A DNA stretch of 64,000 nucleotides, taken from the NCBI GenBank assembly GCA_023150945.1, contig JAKLJX010000024.1:1-64000 (forward strand). Reading direction: 5' to 3'. The notes beneath the pieces were generated by a model. The model ran no database searches. It was not told where the DNA came from and saw only the letters and a list, made by a program, of their open reading frames with translations. Below are positions 51,598 through 61,565 of the stretch, piece after piece; position 1 is the stretch's first letter, and each line of letters starts with the position of its first letter. Origin of the DNA: a bacterium (GTDB lineage: Bacteria; Zhuqueibacterota; Zhuqueibacteria; Zhuqueibacterales; Zhuqueibacteraceae). The position numbers and the translations under genes are program-made.

Positions 51598-53031
51598 TTG
51601 ACTTCGGGACCAGCTTCTTTCTTGCCCACTCAAGAAGAATTGAATATCCGCAAGTCCAAGCGGAACCTTTCCGCAAAGCTTTCCGCGCTTGGCACCCGTG
51701 CGTCGCGGCCTGGGTTGCGCACCTGCGGACACGCGGCCATCGGCAGGTTACTCCTGGCCGCGCTGATCATGATTGGCGGGCTGGCCGCGGGATGCACCGA
51801 TCGACCACGCACCAATCCTCTGGATCCCGCCAATCCGGAAACCGGTGGCCGCCCCACTGGCGTGACGGCCGTCTCCGTCCTGGATACCATCGAAGTGCGC
51901 TGGCAGGCCGTTCGTCTCCGCGATTTAACCGGCTACAACCTTTATCGCCAACGTTCCGGCGAGAGCGAGCCGACGCTGCTGGCGCAATTGAATCCGCGGC
52001 AGACTCGCTATCTCGACTTGGCTGTGCCCTACGGCGTGCAACACAGCTATCAAGTCACCGCGCTGGTAGATGGATTCGAATCTCCGCGCTCCGCTGCGGC
52101 GGCGACCACGCCCGGCCCCACGCTCTCGTGGATCGCCGATTACGAAGATCGCAGCGTGGTGAAACTCTCGCATGACGGCCGGCACGAAATCCTGCGCAAC
52201 TTCATGCCGCTGGCGCCCTTTCGGCTGGCGGTCGACCGGCAGCGCGGGTCAGTGTGGGCGCTGGTAAGCGACCGGTCTTCGCGCACCAGTGGCCAGTTGG
52301 CGCGACTCAATTTCAATGGCCGATTGGTGGGAAGTTATGGCCGTTTTGTGGGAATGGTTGGCTTTGCACTCGATCCCGGCACCGGCCACATTTGGGTGGC
52401 GGACAGTCTGGGCGAAGGCGTGCTGCGTTTCGACGCCGAAGGCCGTTTGCTGGCGCAGCGCAAGAATGTGCCGAAGATCGCGGCCGTTGCCTTCAACAGC
52501 TTCACGCGGGAATTGTGGGCCGCCACCGCGCGCGACGGCCGCCTGCTGCGGATCAATAGCCAACCGGTGGTGGACAGTCTGAGAATCGAATCCCAGCCAC
52601 TGTTCGCGGGACGGCCGCTCGCGCTCGAGGTGCAGCAACGCACCGGAGCAATCTGGGTTGCGCTCGGCGACAGCGTGATGTGGCAAAATGTTGACGGCAG
52701 CCAGCGCCGCAAAGCCAACGTGACTTTTCGTTATGCCTCGCAGGTGGCGGTGGCTCAGCTCACCGGCGAGTGCTGGGTGATCGACGATTCACGCGATTAT
52801 TATCGGGACAGTCGGGTGGTGAAGTTGAATGCGGCGGGCGAGCGGCAATTTGAAGTGAACGGTTTTGAATGGCCGCAAGCGCTGGCGGTCAATCCGTTCG
52901 ATTCCTCCTGCTACGTTGCCGACACCCTGCGCGGCCGCCTCGTCATCATCTCCGCCTCCGGCGCCGTGCAGCCGGCCTTTTTCGATTTGTATTCTCCTTA
53001 TGATGTGGAAGTGGTCGACTTTTCGAAGTGA
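51598..53031 (+). CDS. Lipoprotein with Fn3-like and propeller regions
   Basis: A 477-residue predicted lipoprotein. A late hydrophobic leader (RLLLAALIMIGGLAAGC) supplies the lipobox LAAGC. After the cysteine come a fibronectin-type III-like domain (residues about 90-170: WQAVRLRDLTGYNLYR, YQVTALVDG) and a six-bladed propeller-like region with repeated 'GHIWVADSLGEGVLRFD' and 'CYVADTLRGRLVII' motifs, in the style of NHL repeats. The start is uncertain: a TTG opens the frame at 51598, and a TTG at 51640 or 51715 would also leave the leader. It follows pcrA in the opposite direction. No substrate is known; surface or periplasmic sensing is possible. Confidence 0.75.
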   Translation: MTSGPASFLPTQEELNIRKSKRNLSAKLSALGTRASRPGLRTCGHAAIGRLLLAALIMIGGLAAGCTDRPRTNPLDPANPETGGRPTGVTAVSVLDTIEVRWQAVRLRDLTGYNLYRQRSGESEPTLLAQLNPRQTRYLDLAVPYGVQHSYQVTALVDGFESPRSAAAATTPGPTLSWIADYEDRSVVKLSHDGRHEILRNFMPLAPFRLAVDRQRGSVWALVSDRSSRTSGQLARLNFNGRLVGSYGRFVGMVGFALDPGTGHIWVADSLGEGVLRFDAEGRLLAQRKNVPKIAAVAFNSFTRELWAATARDGRLLRINSQPVVDSLRIESQPLFAGRPLALEVQQRTGAIWVALGDSVMWQNVDGSQRRKANVTFRYASQVAVAQLTGECWVIDDSRDYYRDSRVVKLNAAGERQFEVNGFEWPQALAVNPFDSSCYVADTLRGRLVIISASGAVQPAFFDLYSPYDVEVVDFSK

Positions 53032-53349
53032 GTCGCGACGCTTGCCATGCCGCGGCGAGTGCTCGCGCAGATCCGGCCGGGTGGCGAAGGGCACGATGGC
53101 TGGCGCGGGCGCCAATCCCAAGATTTTGCTTTGTTTTTCGGGAAAATTGGTTATATTGCGCCTCAACCCACAGCGAGAACGCCTACCCATTGCCAACGCC
53201 AACCTTGGCAGGTCTTTGCGAAAAGTCTGAGACTTTCCCTGTTGTGTACCTGCATGCAGCGAATGAGAGCAGGGAAGGCGTGCAACACCCTATGCTGGCA
53301 TACCGAGGAACATCATACATAATTCGCTCATCCTGAAGGAGGTTTCCGC
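53032..53349. other. 318-bp spacer upstream of the partner-switching module
   Basis: A TATATT hexamer at 53152-53157 with a T-rich stretch about 20 bases upstream may be the promoter. An odd palindrome, AAAGTCTGAGACTTT (53222-53236), lies downstream of it and could be a regulatory site. Confidence 0.4.
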
Positions 53350-53703
53350 ATGAATGGCTTCGAGGTAATGCGCGTGGACAACGGCGAAGTCAGCGTGCTT
53401 CGCATCAAGGGATTTCTCGACGCGCATACCGCTTCCGATCTGGAGCGCGAGATACAACGATTGCTCGATCAAAAGCGCTTCAAGATCGTGGTGAACTTTC
53501 GTGATTTGACCTACATCAGCAGCGCCGGCCTAGGTGTGTTCATGGGGTTCATCGAAGAGGTGCGAGGGAACAAAGGCGACATCAAGCTCACCAACATGAC
53601 GCCCAAAATTTTCCGCGTGTTCGATCTGCTCGGTTTTCCCACCCTCTATGAAATCCGCGACGACGAGCAGCAAGCGCTCCAAAGTTTCAACAATCAAAAG
53701 TGA
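53350..53703 (+). CDS. STAS-domain anti-sigma factor antagonist
   Basis: A 117-residue STAS protein of the RsbV/SpoIIAA class. The regulatory serine lies in YISSAGLGV; Ser58 aligns with the phosphorylated serine of SpoIIAA. In the unphosphorylated form such proteins bind the kinase/anti-sigma factor and free a sigma factor or other client. GGAGG lies 10 bases before the ATG. It overlaps the next gene by four bases (GTGA). The order antagonist then kinase is typical of the sigma-factor partner-switching modules. Confidence 0.93.
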   Translation: MNGFEVMRVDNGEVSVLRIKGFLDAHTASDLEREIQRLLDQKRFKIVVNFRDLTYISSAGLGVFMGFIEEVRGNKGDIKLTNMTPKIFRVFDLLGFPTLYEIRDDEQQALQSFNNQK

Positions 53704-54170
53704 AGCTCGCCGTGAAGAACCAGCGCACGAAGAAAAATTTCCACCTTCGTATTCCCAGTCAGACCGAATACCTCGAAATCATTCGCGAGTTCGTGTCCCG
53801 CGTCGCCCGCAAAGTCGGCTTCAAGGAGGACGACGCCAGCAAGATCGAGCTGGCAGTGGACGAGGCCTGCACCAACGTTATCGAGCATGCCTATGGCGGG
53901 GATGGCAAGAAGATGATCGATATTGCCATCCAGGTCGACTATCCCGGGCAGAAGATGAGCATCATCATCACCGATCAGGGCCGCGGCTTCGACCCCAGCA
54001 AGCTGCGCGCCCCCGATATGAAAAAATATTTGCAGGAAATGCGCGTCGGGGGATTGGGGGTGTACCTCATGCAATCGCTGATGGACGAGATCAACTTCGA
54101 AGTCAAACCCGGCCCCAAAAACCAGGTGAAGTTGGTCAAATACCTGATGAACAATCAAAAACAGAAATAG
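53700..54170 (+). CDS. RsbW/SpoIIAB-type serine kinase (anti-sigma factor)
   Basis: A 156-residue GHKL ATPase. The N box is in ELAVDEACTNVIEHAY, the G1 box is ITDQGRGFD and the G2 box is GGLGVYLM. It would phosphorylate the STAS antagonist upstream and hold back a sigma factor or other target. The first possible start is GTG 53700, overlapping the STAS stop; another GTG lies at 53712. The length is typical. No sigma gene is next to it, so the client may be encoded elsewhere or may be a non-sigma partner. The 161-bp gap to the next gene may hold an internal promoter. Confidence 0.92.
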   Translation: MKLAVKNQRTKKNFHLRIPSQTEYLEIIREFVSRVARKVGFKEDDASKIELAVDEACTNVIEHAYGGDGKKMIDIAIQVDYPGQKMSIIITDQGRGFDPSKLRAPDMKKYLQEMRVGGLGVYLMQSLMDEINFEVKPGPKNQVKLVKYLMNNQKQK

Positions 54171-54331
54171 ATCCTTTCCACCGCCACTCGGTCACCGCAG
54201 ACCCCCTCATTTCCGTTGCGCCTGCCCTGCCAGAACGACACGCCTGGGGGTGGGAGGGGCTCGCGCCGGCGCTTGCGCGGAGTGACGCGAGACTTGGCAA
54301 AATCGAGTAACTCTTGACTGATTGATCAATC

Positions 54332-56296
54332 ATGCCCAGCAAAAAACCCACGAATCCGCCGCGTGCCCCGATCTCCACGGGTTTGACGCGCGGTGATGCG
54401 CCCATGGAAATCCGCCAGCGGCCCTATGCTCAGCGGACCACCAATCACAACCGCCCCGCCCGGCCCTCACGCCCCGCCAACGTTTACCCGCACAAGCGCA
54501 GCAGCAATCGCCCCAGCACCAACCGCCAGCTCTCGCGCGAGCTTGATGAGCGCCTGGTCGAGCTGCAGGCCCTGTTCGATGTCTCCAAAACCCTGAACTC
54601 CTCGCTCCACCTGAAGAGCATTCTCGACACCCTCCTGCTCACGCCGATGGGCAAGATGATGGTGGGCAAGGGACTGGTGCTGCTGGCGCGCGGAGAAAAA
54701 CGCTTCGTCATCGAGACCGTCAAAGGCCTGCAGCAGACGCACATCGGCCGGGAAATCATGATCGACTTGCATGAGCCGAGCATTCTCGTTCTCAACAATG
54801 AGGAAGGCGGCGGCGCCTGGAGTGCCTATCTCTACAAGCTCGGCTTGCAGCTCATCGTGCCCATCATCGCCAACAACAAGTGCCTGGGCTTGATGGCCTT
54901 CGGCCGCAAACAGAGCGGACAGGATTTCACCCCGGGCGAGCTGGAGTATTTGAACTCGCTCGCCAACCTGGCCGCCACCGCCGTGGAAAACGGCATGGTG
55001 TTTCAGGAACTGCGCGAAGTCAATCGCAGACTCGACAAGAAGATTCAGGAGCTCAACACGCTGTTCGACATCGGCAAGGAACTCAATTCCACCTTCGACA
55101 GCGACAAGATTGCCAGCGTGCTGGCCTATGCGCTGATGGGCGAGCTGATGGTGCAGCGCTGCGGCGTATTCGTCGAGGAAAACGACCGCTTGTTGCTGCA
55201 GGTCAATAAGGGTCTGGCGCCCAGCCCGCTGTTCGCTGATGCCGAGTTTCTGCAGTGGCTGCGCAAGCTCAAAGAGCCGTACTTTTTCAAGAAATCCAAG
55301 CTCGAGCTTTCCCCCCGCGAACCGGAATGGTCGGAGCAGCTTGCCGCTGCTGGCGGCGTGGTACTCATTCCGATCACCAGCCAGGAGGTGGTGCGCGGCG
55401 TCTTGCTGCTCGGCGAAAAAATCACCAAAGGCGAGTTTGGCCAGGAGGAAATCGAGTTCGCCTCGACGCTGGCCAACACCGCGATGATTTCGCTCGAAAA
55501 CGCGCGGCTATTCCGCGAGACCATCGAGAAGCAGCGCCTGGAAGAGGAACTCGCCATCGCCCGTGAGATTCAGCAGCGCTTGCTGCCCAAAGCCGCGCCC
55601 AAGCTCACCGGCTATGAGATTGCCGCCATCAACATTCCCACCCATCAGGTGGGCGGCGATTATTTTGACTATTTCCCGATCGACAGCAACCGCTATCTGC
55701 TCACCATCGCCGATGTTTCCGGCAAAGGCATCCCCGCGGCCATCATCATGTCCAACCTGCAGGCCACCCTGCACGCGCTAATGACCGCCGAAGTGCCGAT
55801 CGATCAAATCGTGGCACGCATCAACAATTTCGTGTATGCCAACACCACCGCGGACAAATTCATCACCTGTTTCATCGCGGTGCTGGATGCCGCGCGCAAC
55901 ACCCTGACCTACGTGAATGCCGGCCACAATCCGCCCTACTTCTTCAACGAGAACGGTGCTGCCAACGGCGGCTTCCGCTTGCTGGACAAGGGCGGCCTGC
56001 TGCTCGGCATGTTTCCCGGCGCACGCTATCAATCCGAGACCATCGAATTGCAGAGCGGCGACTGGGTGCTGATGTACACCGACGGCGTGAGCGAAGCCAA
56101 AAATGCCGGCGATGAAGATTTCTCCGAGCGCCGCATCGAGGCGGTGATCCGGGAACGGCTGGCCGCCAAGGACAACTCCGCCACCACCATGATCGATGCC
56201 ATCACCAGCGAAGTGAGACGATTCACCGCGGGCGAACCCCAGAGTGATGACATCACGCTGCTGTCGCTGCATTACCGCCAGACCAACGCGGCCTGA
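54332..56296 (+). CDS. GAF-domain PP2C (RsbU/SpoIIE-type) phosphatase
   Basis: A 654-residue protein. After a Pro/Arg/Asn-rich lead (residues 1-70) comes a coiled segment, two GAF-like domains (about 80-230 and 240-400), and a C-terminal SpoIIE-type PP2C domain (about 420-650). The metal aspartates are in GGDYFDYF, DVSGKGIPAA and SDDITLL. Phosphatases of this type remove the phosphate from STAS proteins like that at 53350, switching the module on. The GAF domains would sense a small ligand or bind a partner. The ATG at 54332 has no strong ribosome site; 54404 (MEIRQRP) is an alternative. Confidence 0.92.
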   Translation: MPSKKPTNPPRAPISTGLTRGDAPMEIRQRPYAQRTTNHNRPARPSRPANVYPHKRSSNRPSTNRQLSRELDERLVELQALFDVSKTLNSSLHLKSILDTLLLTPMGKMMVGKGLVLLARGEKRFVIETVKGLQQTHIGREIMIDLHEPSILVLNNEEGGGAWSAYLYKLGLQLIVPIIANNKCLGLMAFGRKQSGQDFTPGELEYLNSLANLAATAVENGMVFQELREVNRRLDKKIQELNTLFDIGKELNSTFDSDKIASVLAYALMGELMVQRCGVFVEENDRLLLQVNKGLAPSPLFADAEFLQWLRKLKEPYFFKKSKLELSPREPEWSEQLAAAGGVVLIPITSQEVVRGVLLLGEKITKGEFGQEEIEFASTLANTAMISLENARLFRETIEKQRLEEELAIAREIQQRLLPKAAPKLTGYEIAAINIPTHQVGGDYFDYFPIDSNRYLLTIADVSGKGIPAAIIMSNLQATLHALMTAEVPIDQIVARINNFVYANTTADKFITCFIAVLDAARNTLTYVNAGHNPPYFFNENGAANGGFRLLDKGGLLLGMFPGARYQSETIELQSGDWVLMYTDGVSEAKNAGDEDFSERRIEAVIRERLAAKDNSATTMIDAITSEVRRFTAGEPQSDDITLLSLHYRQTNAA

Positions 56297-56383
56297 GCCG
56301 GGCTTCGCCCAGCCGGGCGCAAGACAACAGAGCCGTAATCGCGCACGCACAGACACTTCATCCTTGCCGGACTTCATTCCGTT

Positions 56384-57529
56384 ATGTCTGACATACTCAT
56401 CGTCGACGACGAAAAAGCCATTCGACAGTTGCTCAGCGAGGTGCTGGCCAAAGACGGGCACCGCGTCGAGACCGCCGCTGATGGCGACGTGGCGCTGGAA
56501 AAGTTGGTGAGCGACGACTTCGACCTGGTCGTCACCGACCTGCACATGCAGGATGTCGATGGCATTTCCGTTCTGCGCTCCAGCAAGAGCAAAAATCCCT
56601 ACACCGAAGTTCTCATTCTCACCGGCCACGGCACGGTCTCCTCTGCGGTCGAAGCCATGCGCCTGGGCGCGTACGAGTATTTGACCAAGCCCATCGACAT
56701 GCGGGAGTTTCGCATGAAGGCGCGCCAGGCATTGGAGCGCCGCGCCATGCGGCTGCAAATCGAAGCGCAGCGCCGCGAAATTCAGCGCCATCAAGAAATG
56801 ATCGCGCGGGACCTACGGCTGGCCGAGCAGGTGCAGCAAAGCCTGGTGCCGCGCAATCTCTCCAACGAGTTTCTGGAAGTGGCGGTGCGCTATCTGCCGA
56901 TGATCGGCGTGGGCGGGGATTTTGCCGATGTCTATGCTGAAAATCCCCGGCAAGTCACCCTCACGCTGGTCGATGTTACCGGCCACGGCATCACCGCGGC
57001 GCTGCTGGTCAACCGCATGGCCAGTGAAATCCGCCGGCTGGTGCGCGAAAAGCTGGAGCCGCGCATCATGCTGCATCACTTCAATGACTTCATCTGTGAA
57101 TCGTTCGCCGGCACCGGCATGTTCCTGACGATGTTCATCTGCAAACTCGATCTGACCACGCAGACGCTGACTTATGCCGGCAGCGCCCACCCTGCCGCCG
57201 TCATTTGGCGCCATCGCCAGAACAAATTCGAGAAACTCGATTCGCAAAACCCGATCGTGGGTTTTGATCAAGCGCCAGAAGAGCGCTTTCGCCAACAAGT
57301 GACCAGCATTGCTGCCGGCGACAAGTTGCTGATGTACACCGACGGCATCATCGAGGCCGAAAACGCCAAAAACGAAGCACTGGGTCTGCGCGGCATGCTC
57401 GGCCTTTGCCAGCCCACCTCTGCCGCCTCCGCCAATGAAATGGCCGACGACATCATTGCGGGCTTGGAAAAATGGTCGGGCGGCCCCCGGCGCGACGATG
57501 TTTACCTGCTAGTGGCGTCGATCAAATAG
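56384..57529 (+). CDS. Response regulator fused to a PP2C phosphatase
   Basis: A 381-residue protein. The receiver domain fills about 1-120, with the acidic pair at Asp8-Asp9, the phospho-acceptor Asp52 in VVTDLHM, the conserved Thr in LILTGHG and the Lys in YLTKPID. A coiled helix (about 120-155) leads to a SpoIIE/RsbU-like PP2C domain with aspartates in [18 protein letters not shown] and [10 protein letters not shown] histidine kinase outside the window would set its phosphatase activity. Two PP2C enzymes thus converge on one STAS/RsbW pair, each with its own input. Confidence 0.93.
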   Translation: MSDILIVDDEKAIRQLLSEVLAKDGHRVETAADGDVALEKLVSDDFDLVVTDLHMQDVDGISVLRSSKSKNPYTEVLILTGHGTVSSAVEAMRLGAYEYLTKPIDMREFRMKARQALERRAMRLQIEAQRREIQRHQEMIARDLRLAEQVQQSLVPRNLSNEFLEVAVRYLPMIGVGGDFADVYAENPRQVTLTLVDVTGHGITAALLVNRMASEIRRLVREKLEPRIMLHHFNDFICESFAGTGMFLTMFICKLDLTTQTLTYAGSAHPAAVIWRHRQNKFEKLDSQNPIVGFDQAPEERFRQQVTSIAAGDKLLMYTDGIIEAENAKNEALGLRGMLGLCQPTSAASANEMADDIIAGLEKWSGGPRRDDVYLLVASIK

Positions 57530-57630
57530 CAGGCACCGGCACGTGCGATTTTGACCTCCTGCGCGCGGCCAAACCTGCCGCGCGGTTGTCCGAGTTTTCA
57601 CAGCCGATTTTCACTGCTCGTCTTCCTGCC

Positions 57631-58536
<906 letters not shown>

Positions 58537-58662
58537 AGCGCGCAACGCGAGCATGATACAACCACGCCCGTATTCACAATGCCATCGGCACGTTGCCCGT
58601 TTGCAAAACAGGCTGCCGGAATTCCTCCCTGACGATCGGCAATTCGCAGGGGGAGGTGCTTG

Positions 58663-60138
58663 ATGAGCCGCGCGAGCCGGCGCCACATTTTGCTGGTGAA
58701 TCCGTGGATCACCGACTTCGCGGCATATGATTTCTGGATGAAGCCGCTGGGTCTGCTTTATCTCGCCGCCAAGCTGCGGCAGCAGGGCGAATCCGTTCGC
58801 CTGGTGGATTGCATGGATCGCAGCCATCCGGCGCTGCTGCGCTGGCAGGGCCGGGCGCAACCGCAGCAGCAACGCTGGCACACCGGAAAATTCGTGCGCC
58901 AGCCCGTTGCCAAACCCGCGCTCTATGCCGGCGTGCCGCGCTTGTATGCGCGCTATGGCCTGCCGCCCGAACTCTTCGACCAGCTTTGCCGGTCCGGCCC
59001 GCAACCGGACCTGATCTTGCTCACCAGCGGCATGACGTATTGGTACCCCGGTTTGCAGCAAACAATTGCCGCCTTGCGCAGACTGTTCCCGCAAGCGCCG
59101 ATTGTTCTGGGCGGCATTTATGCGACGCTCTGCCCTGAGCATGCGCAGCAAACCTCCGGCGCCGATTTGATTGTCACCGGCGAAGCAGAAAGCGTCATTG
59201 GCGATCTGCTGGAGAAAGTGGCGCTCGGCGCAGCCGGAGAACACCCGCGGATCGTCGCGGGCGAGCCAACCAGCCACCTCGATGAACTGCCCTGGCCGGC
59301 CTTCGATCTCTATCCGCGTCTCGACTACGCCACGCTTCTCACTTCGCGCGGCTGCCCGCTGCAATGCACGTTTTGCGCCTCGCGCATCGTGGCGGGGCAA
59401 TATCGCTGGCGTGCCCTGGCAGCGGTGTTGGCGGAGTTGGACTGGCTGCAGCGCGGTTTGGGCGTGGCCGAGTTTGCCTTTTACGACGATGCCCTGCTCA
59501 CCAACCGTGATCGCCATTTCCTGCCGCTCTGTGAGCAAATCATCGCGCGGAACATGGCGGCGACGTTTCACACGCCCAATGGCCTGCAGGTGAAGCACCT
59601 CGATGCCGCCACGGCGCGATTGCTGTGGCGCGCAGGCTTCAAGACCATCCGCCTGGCTTACGAAAGCGGCAGCACCGAGCGCCAGCGCGACATGAGCCTG
59701 AAGGTGAGCAATGAATCCTTTCAGCGGGCGGTCACACATTTGCAGGCCGCGGGATTCGGCCCCGCCGAGCTGGACGCCTATGTTCTGATGGCGCTGCCCG
59801 GCCAGGAGCTGGAAGAAGTGCTGGCCAGCATGGCGGTGGTGCACGGCAGCGGCGTGGGCATTCGCTTGGCCGCCTTCTCGCCGATTCCCGGTACGGTGGA
59901 TTTTGCGCGCGCGGTGGCGCGCGGCGATTTGCCCGCGCATGCCGATCCTCTGCTCACCAACAATTCGATTCTGCCGGTCCGCGCGCAGGCAGCAAGCTAC
60001 GCCATCTACGATCGCATTGCGCACCTGGCCAAACGGCTCAACGCGCATTTGCGCCAAACCGGCAGGCCGCTGGAATCAGCCGGCGATCTGCTCTCGCGCT
60101 TGCGCCGCGCCTTGCAGGAGGGCGAACGGGTACTGTGA
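58663..60138 (+). CDS. B12-binding-type radical SAM protein
   Basis: A 491-residue enzyme of the B12-binding radical SAM class. The N-terminal region (1-200) has a cobalamin-domain-like fold with 'VNPWITDFAAYDFW' and PIVLGGIYATLCPEHAQQ. The radical SAM core follows, with the Fe-S motif CPLQCTFC (C231, C235, C238), and AFYDDALLTNRDRHFLPL downstream. GGGGGAGG lies seven bases before ATG 58663. Members methylate or rearrange substrates in tailoring, hopanoid or lipid pathways, but the substrate is not apparent here. The histidine of the canonical DxHxxG cobalamin motif could not be located, so cobalamin binding is likely but not certain. Confidence 0.85.
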   Translation: MSRASRRHILLVNPWITDFAAYDFWMKPLGLLYLAAKLRQQGESVRLVDCMDRSHPALLRWQGRAQPQQQRWHTGKFVRQPVAKPALYAGVPRLYARYGLPPELFDQLCRSGPQPDLILLTSGMTYWYPGLQQTIAALRRLFPQAPIVLGGIYATLCPEHAQQTSGADLIVTGEAESVIGDLLEKVALGAAGEHPRIVAGEPTSHLDELPWPAFDLYPRLDYATLLTSRGCPLQCTFCASRIVAGQYRWRALAAVLAELDWLQRGLGVAEFAFYDDALLTNRDRHFLPLCEQIIARNMAATFHTPNGLQVKHLDAATARLLWRAGFKTIRLAYESGSTERQRDMSLKVSNESFQRAVTHLQAAGFGPAELDAYVLMALPGQELEEVLASMAVVHGSGVGIRLAAFSPIPGTVDFARAVARGDLPAHADPLLTNNSILPVRAQAASYAIYDRIAHLAKRLNAHLRQTGRPLESAGDLLSRLRRALQEGERVL

Positions 60139-60213
60139 CCGCAGGCGGGGTTAACCATTTGAGAATCTCTGTAATCCATGCCATCTTTCACCTGCTTGCA
60201 AACGGAGGCCAGC

Positions 60214-60684
60214 ATGAGATACGTGTTCGCAGGGTTGTGCATGATCTTACTGTCGGGATGCACGCTGTTGCAGCCTCTGCCGGAACCGGCCCGGCGCGAA
60301 GTCGTCACCGCGCCTGATGCGCCGGCTCCGATTGGGCCGTACAGCCAGGCCATCAAAATCGGCAACGCGCTTTATTGCAGTGGGCAAATCGGATTGTCGC
60401 CAACCACGGGTGATCTCATCATTGGCGACGTCAAAGATGAAACCAAGCAGGTGCTGGAAAACCTCGGCGCGGTGCTGCGCGCCGCCGGCATGAGTCACGG
60501 CGAGGTGGTGAAGACCACGATCTTTCTCACCAGCATGGACGACTACAAGCTGGTCAACGAAGTCTATGCAGAGTACTTCTCGGCCAGCAAGCCGGCGCGT
60601 GAAACCGTGCAGGTGGCGCGGCTGCCGCGCGACGCCCGCGTCGAAATCAGTTGCATCGCGGTCAAACTCGACCAGAGCCAATGA
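60214..60684 (+). CDS. RidA-family protein with lipoprotein signal
   Basis: A 156-residue RidA/YjgF/UK114 protein. The family mark is at 'PIGPYSQAIKIGNALYCSGQIG' and at 'ARETVQVARLPRDARVEIS', with the conserved arginine that binds the imine/carboxylate intact. The protein begins with a hydrophobic leader and the lipobox LLSGC, which is unusual because RidA normally works in the cytosol on reactive enamines. ATG 60214 has GGAGG six bases upstream. The gene starts a probable operon (60214-64000) of close or overlapping genes. Confidence 0.9.
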   Translation: MRYVFAGLCMILLSGCTLLQPLPEPARREVVTAPDAPAPIGPYSQAIKIGNALYCSGQIGLSPTTGDLIIGDVKDETKQVLENLGAVLRAAGMSHGEVVKTTIFLTSMDDYKLVNEVYAEYFSASKPARETVQVARLPRDARVEISCIAVKLDQSQ

Positions 60685-60735
60685 AATGGCGGTACCACGC
60701 AAATTGGTGACAACCACGATGAGTCAGCGCAGTTT

Positions 60736-61554
60736 GTGAATAGGGCACGCTCTGACGCACCAGCGCCCTCGGGCATCGTCACGCTGCTGACCGATTTCGG
60801 CACCGCGGACGGCTACGTGGCCGCGATGAAGGGCGTCATTCTCAGTCTCGTCCGGCAGGCGACGTTGATCGACTTGACGCACGAGGTGCCGCCGCAGCAG
60901 GTGGAAATCGGCGCTTTTGTTCTGTCCGCTCATTTTCACTACTTTCCGGCGGGAACCGTGCATCTCGCCGTGGTTGACCCGGGGGTGGGCACGGCGCGGC
61001 CGGCAGTCGCCTGTTTCCATCGCGATCACTACTTCGTGGCGCCGGACAACGGTTTGTTGGATTTTTGCAGCCGCGATCCGGCATGCGTGGCGGTGCGGCT
61101 GACCAACCGTGCATTCTGGCGCAGTGAGATTTCGAACACGTTTCATGGCCGCGATGTCTTTGCGCCGGTGGCGGCGCATCTCGCGGCCGGCGTTGCGCTG
61201 GAACAGCTCGGCGACCCGGTTCGCCTGGTGCCGCAACGCGACCAGCCTGCGGGTAGAATTGCACAAGACCGGTTGTTGGGCGAAGTCATCTATTGTGATC
61301 ACTTCGGCAATCTGATCACCAATATCAGCCGGGCTGAGCTGGCGGCGTTCGCCGGCAACAGCGCGATCAGCATTCAATTGGGGAATAGAACATTTCGCTC
61401 TTTGCAGCGGTCTTATGCCGAGGTCGAAGCCGGCGCGCCGGTGGCGTTGATCAACAGCTTCGCTTTGCTGGAAATCGGCATCAACCAGGGGAATGCGATG
61501 AAACAGATACCGGCGGCAAGAGGAACGCCCGTCATCATTGTCAGAGGAGATTGA
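60736..61554 (+). CDS. SAM hydroxide adenosyltransferase (DUF62)
   Basis: A 272-residue member of the DUF62/SAM-halogenase-like family that turns S-adenosylmethionine into adenosine and methionine. The N-terminal motif is TLLTDFGTADGYVAAMKG, with GAFVLSAHFHYFPAGTVHLAVVDPGVGTAR and FVAPDNGLL marking the fold; DHFGNLITNI ends the core. A halogenase would carry special residues around the substrate halide; these cannot be assigned safely, so the hydroxide type is the default. The start is GTG 60736, the only start that keeps the N-terminus. It follows RidA by 51 bp. Confidence 0.93.
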   Translation: MNRARSDAPAPSGIVTLLTDFGTADGYVAAMKGVILSLVRQATLIDLTHEVPPQQVEIGAFVLSAHFHYFPAGTVHLAVVDPGVGTARPAVACFHRDHYFVAPDNGLLDFCSRDPACVAVRLTNRAFWRSEISNTFHGRDVFAPVAAHLAAGVALEQLGDPVRLVPQRDQPAGRIAQDRLLGEVIYCDHFGNLITNISRAELAAFAGNSAISIQLGNRTFRSLQRSYAEVEAGAPVALINSFALLEIGINQGNAMKQIPAARGTPVIIVRGD

Positions 61555-61565
61555 GAAAGCAAGTT

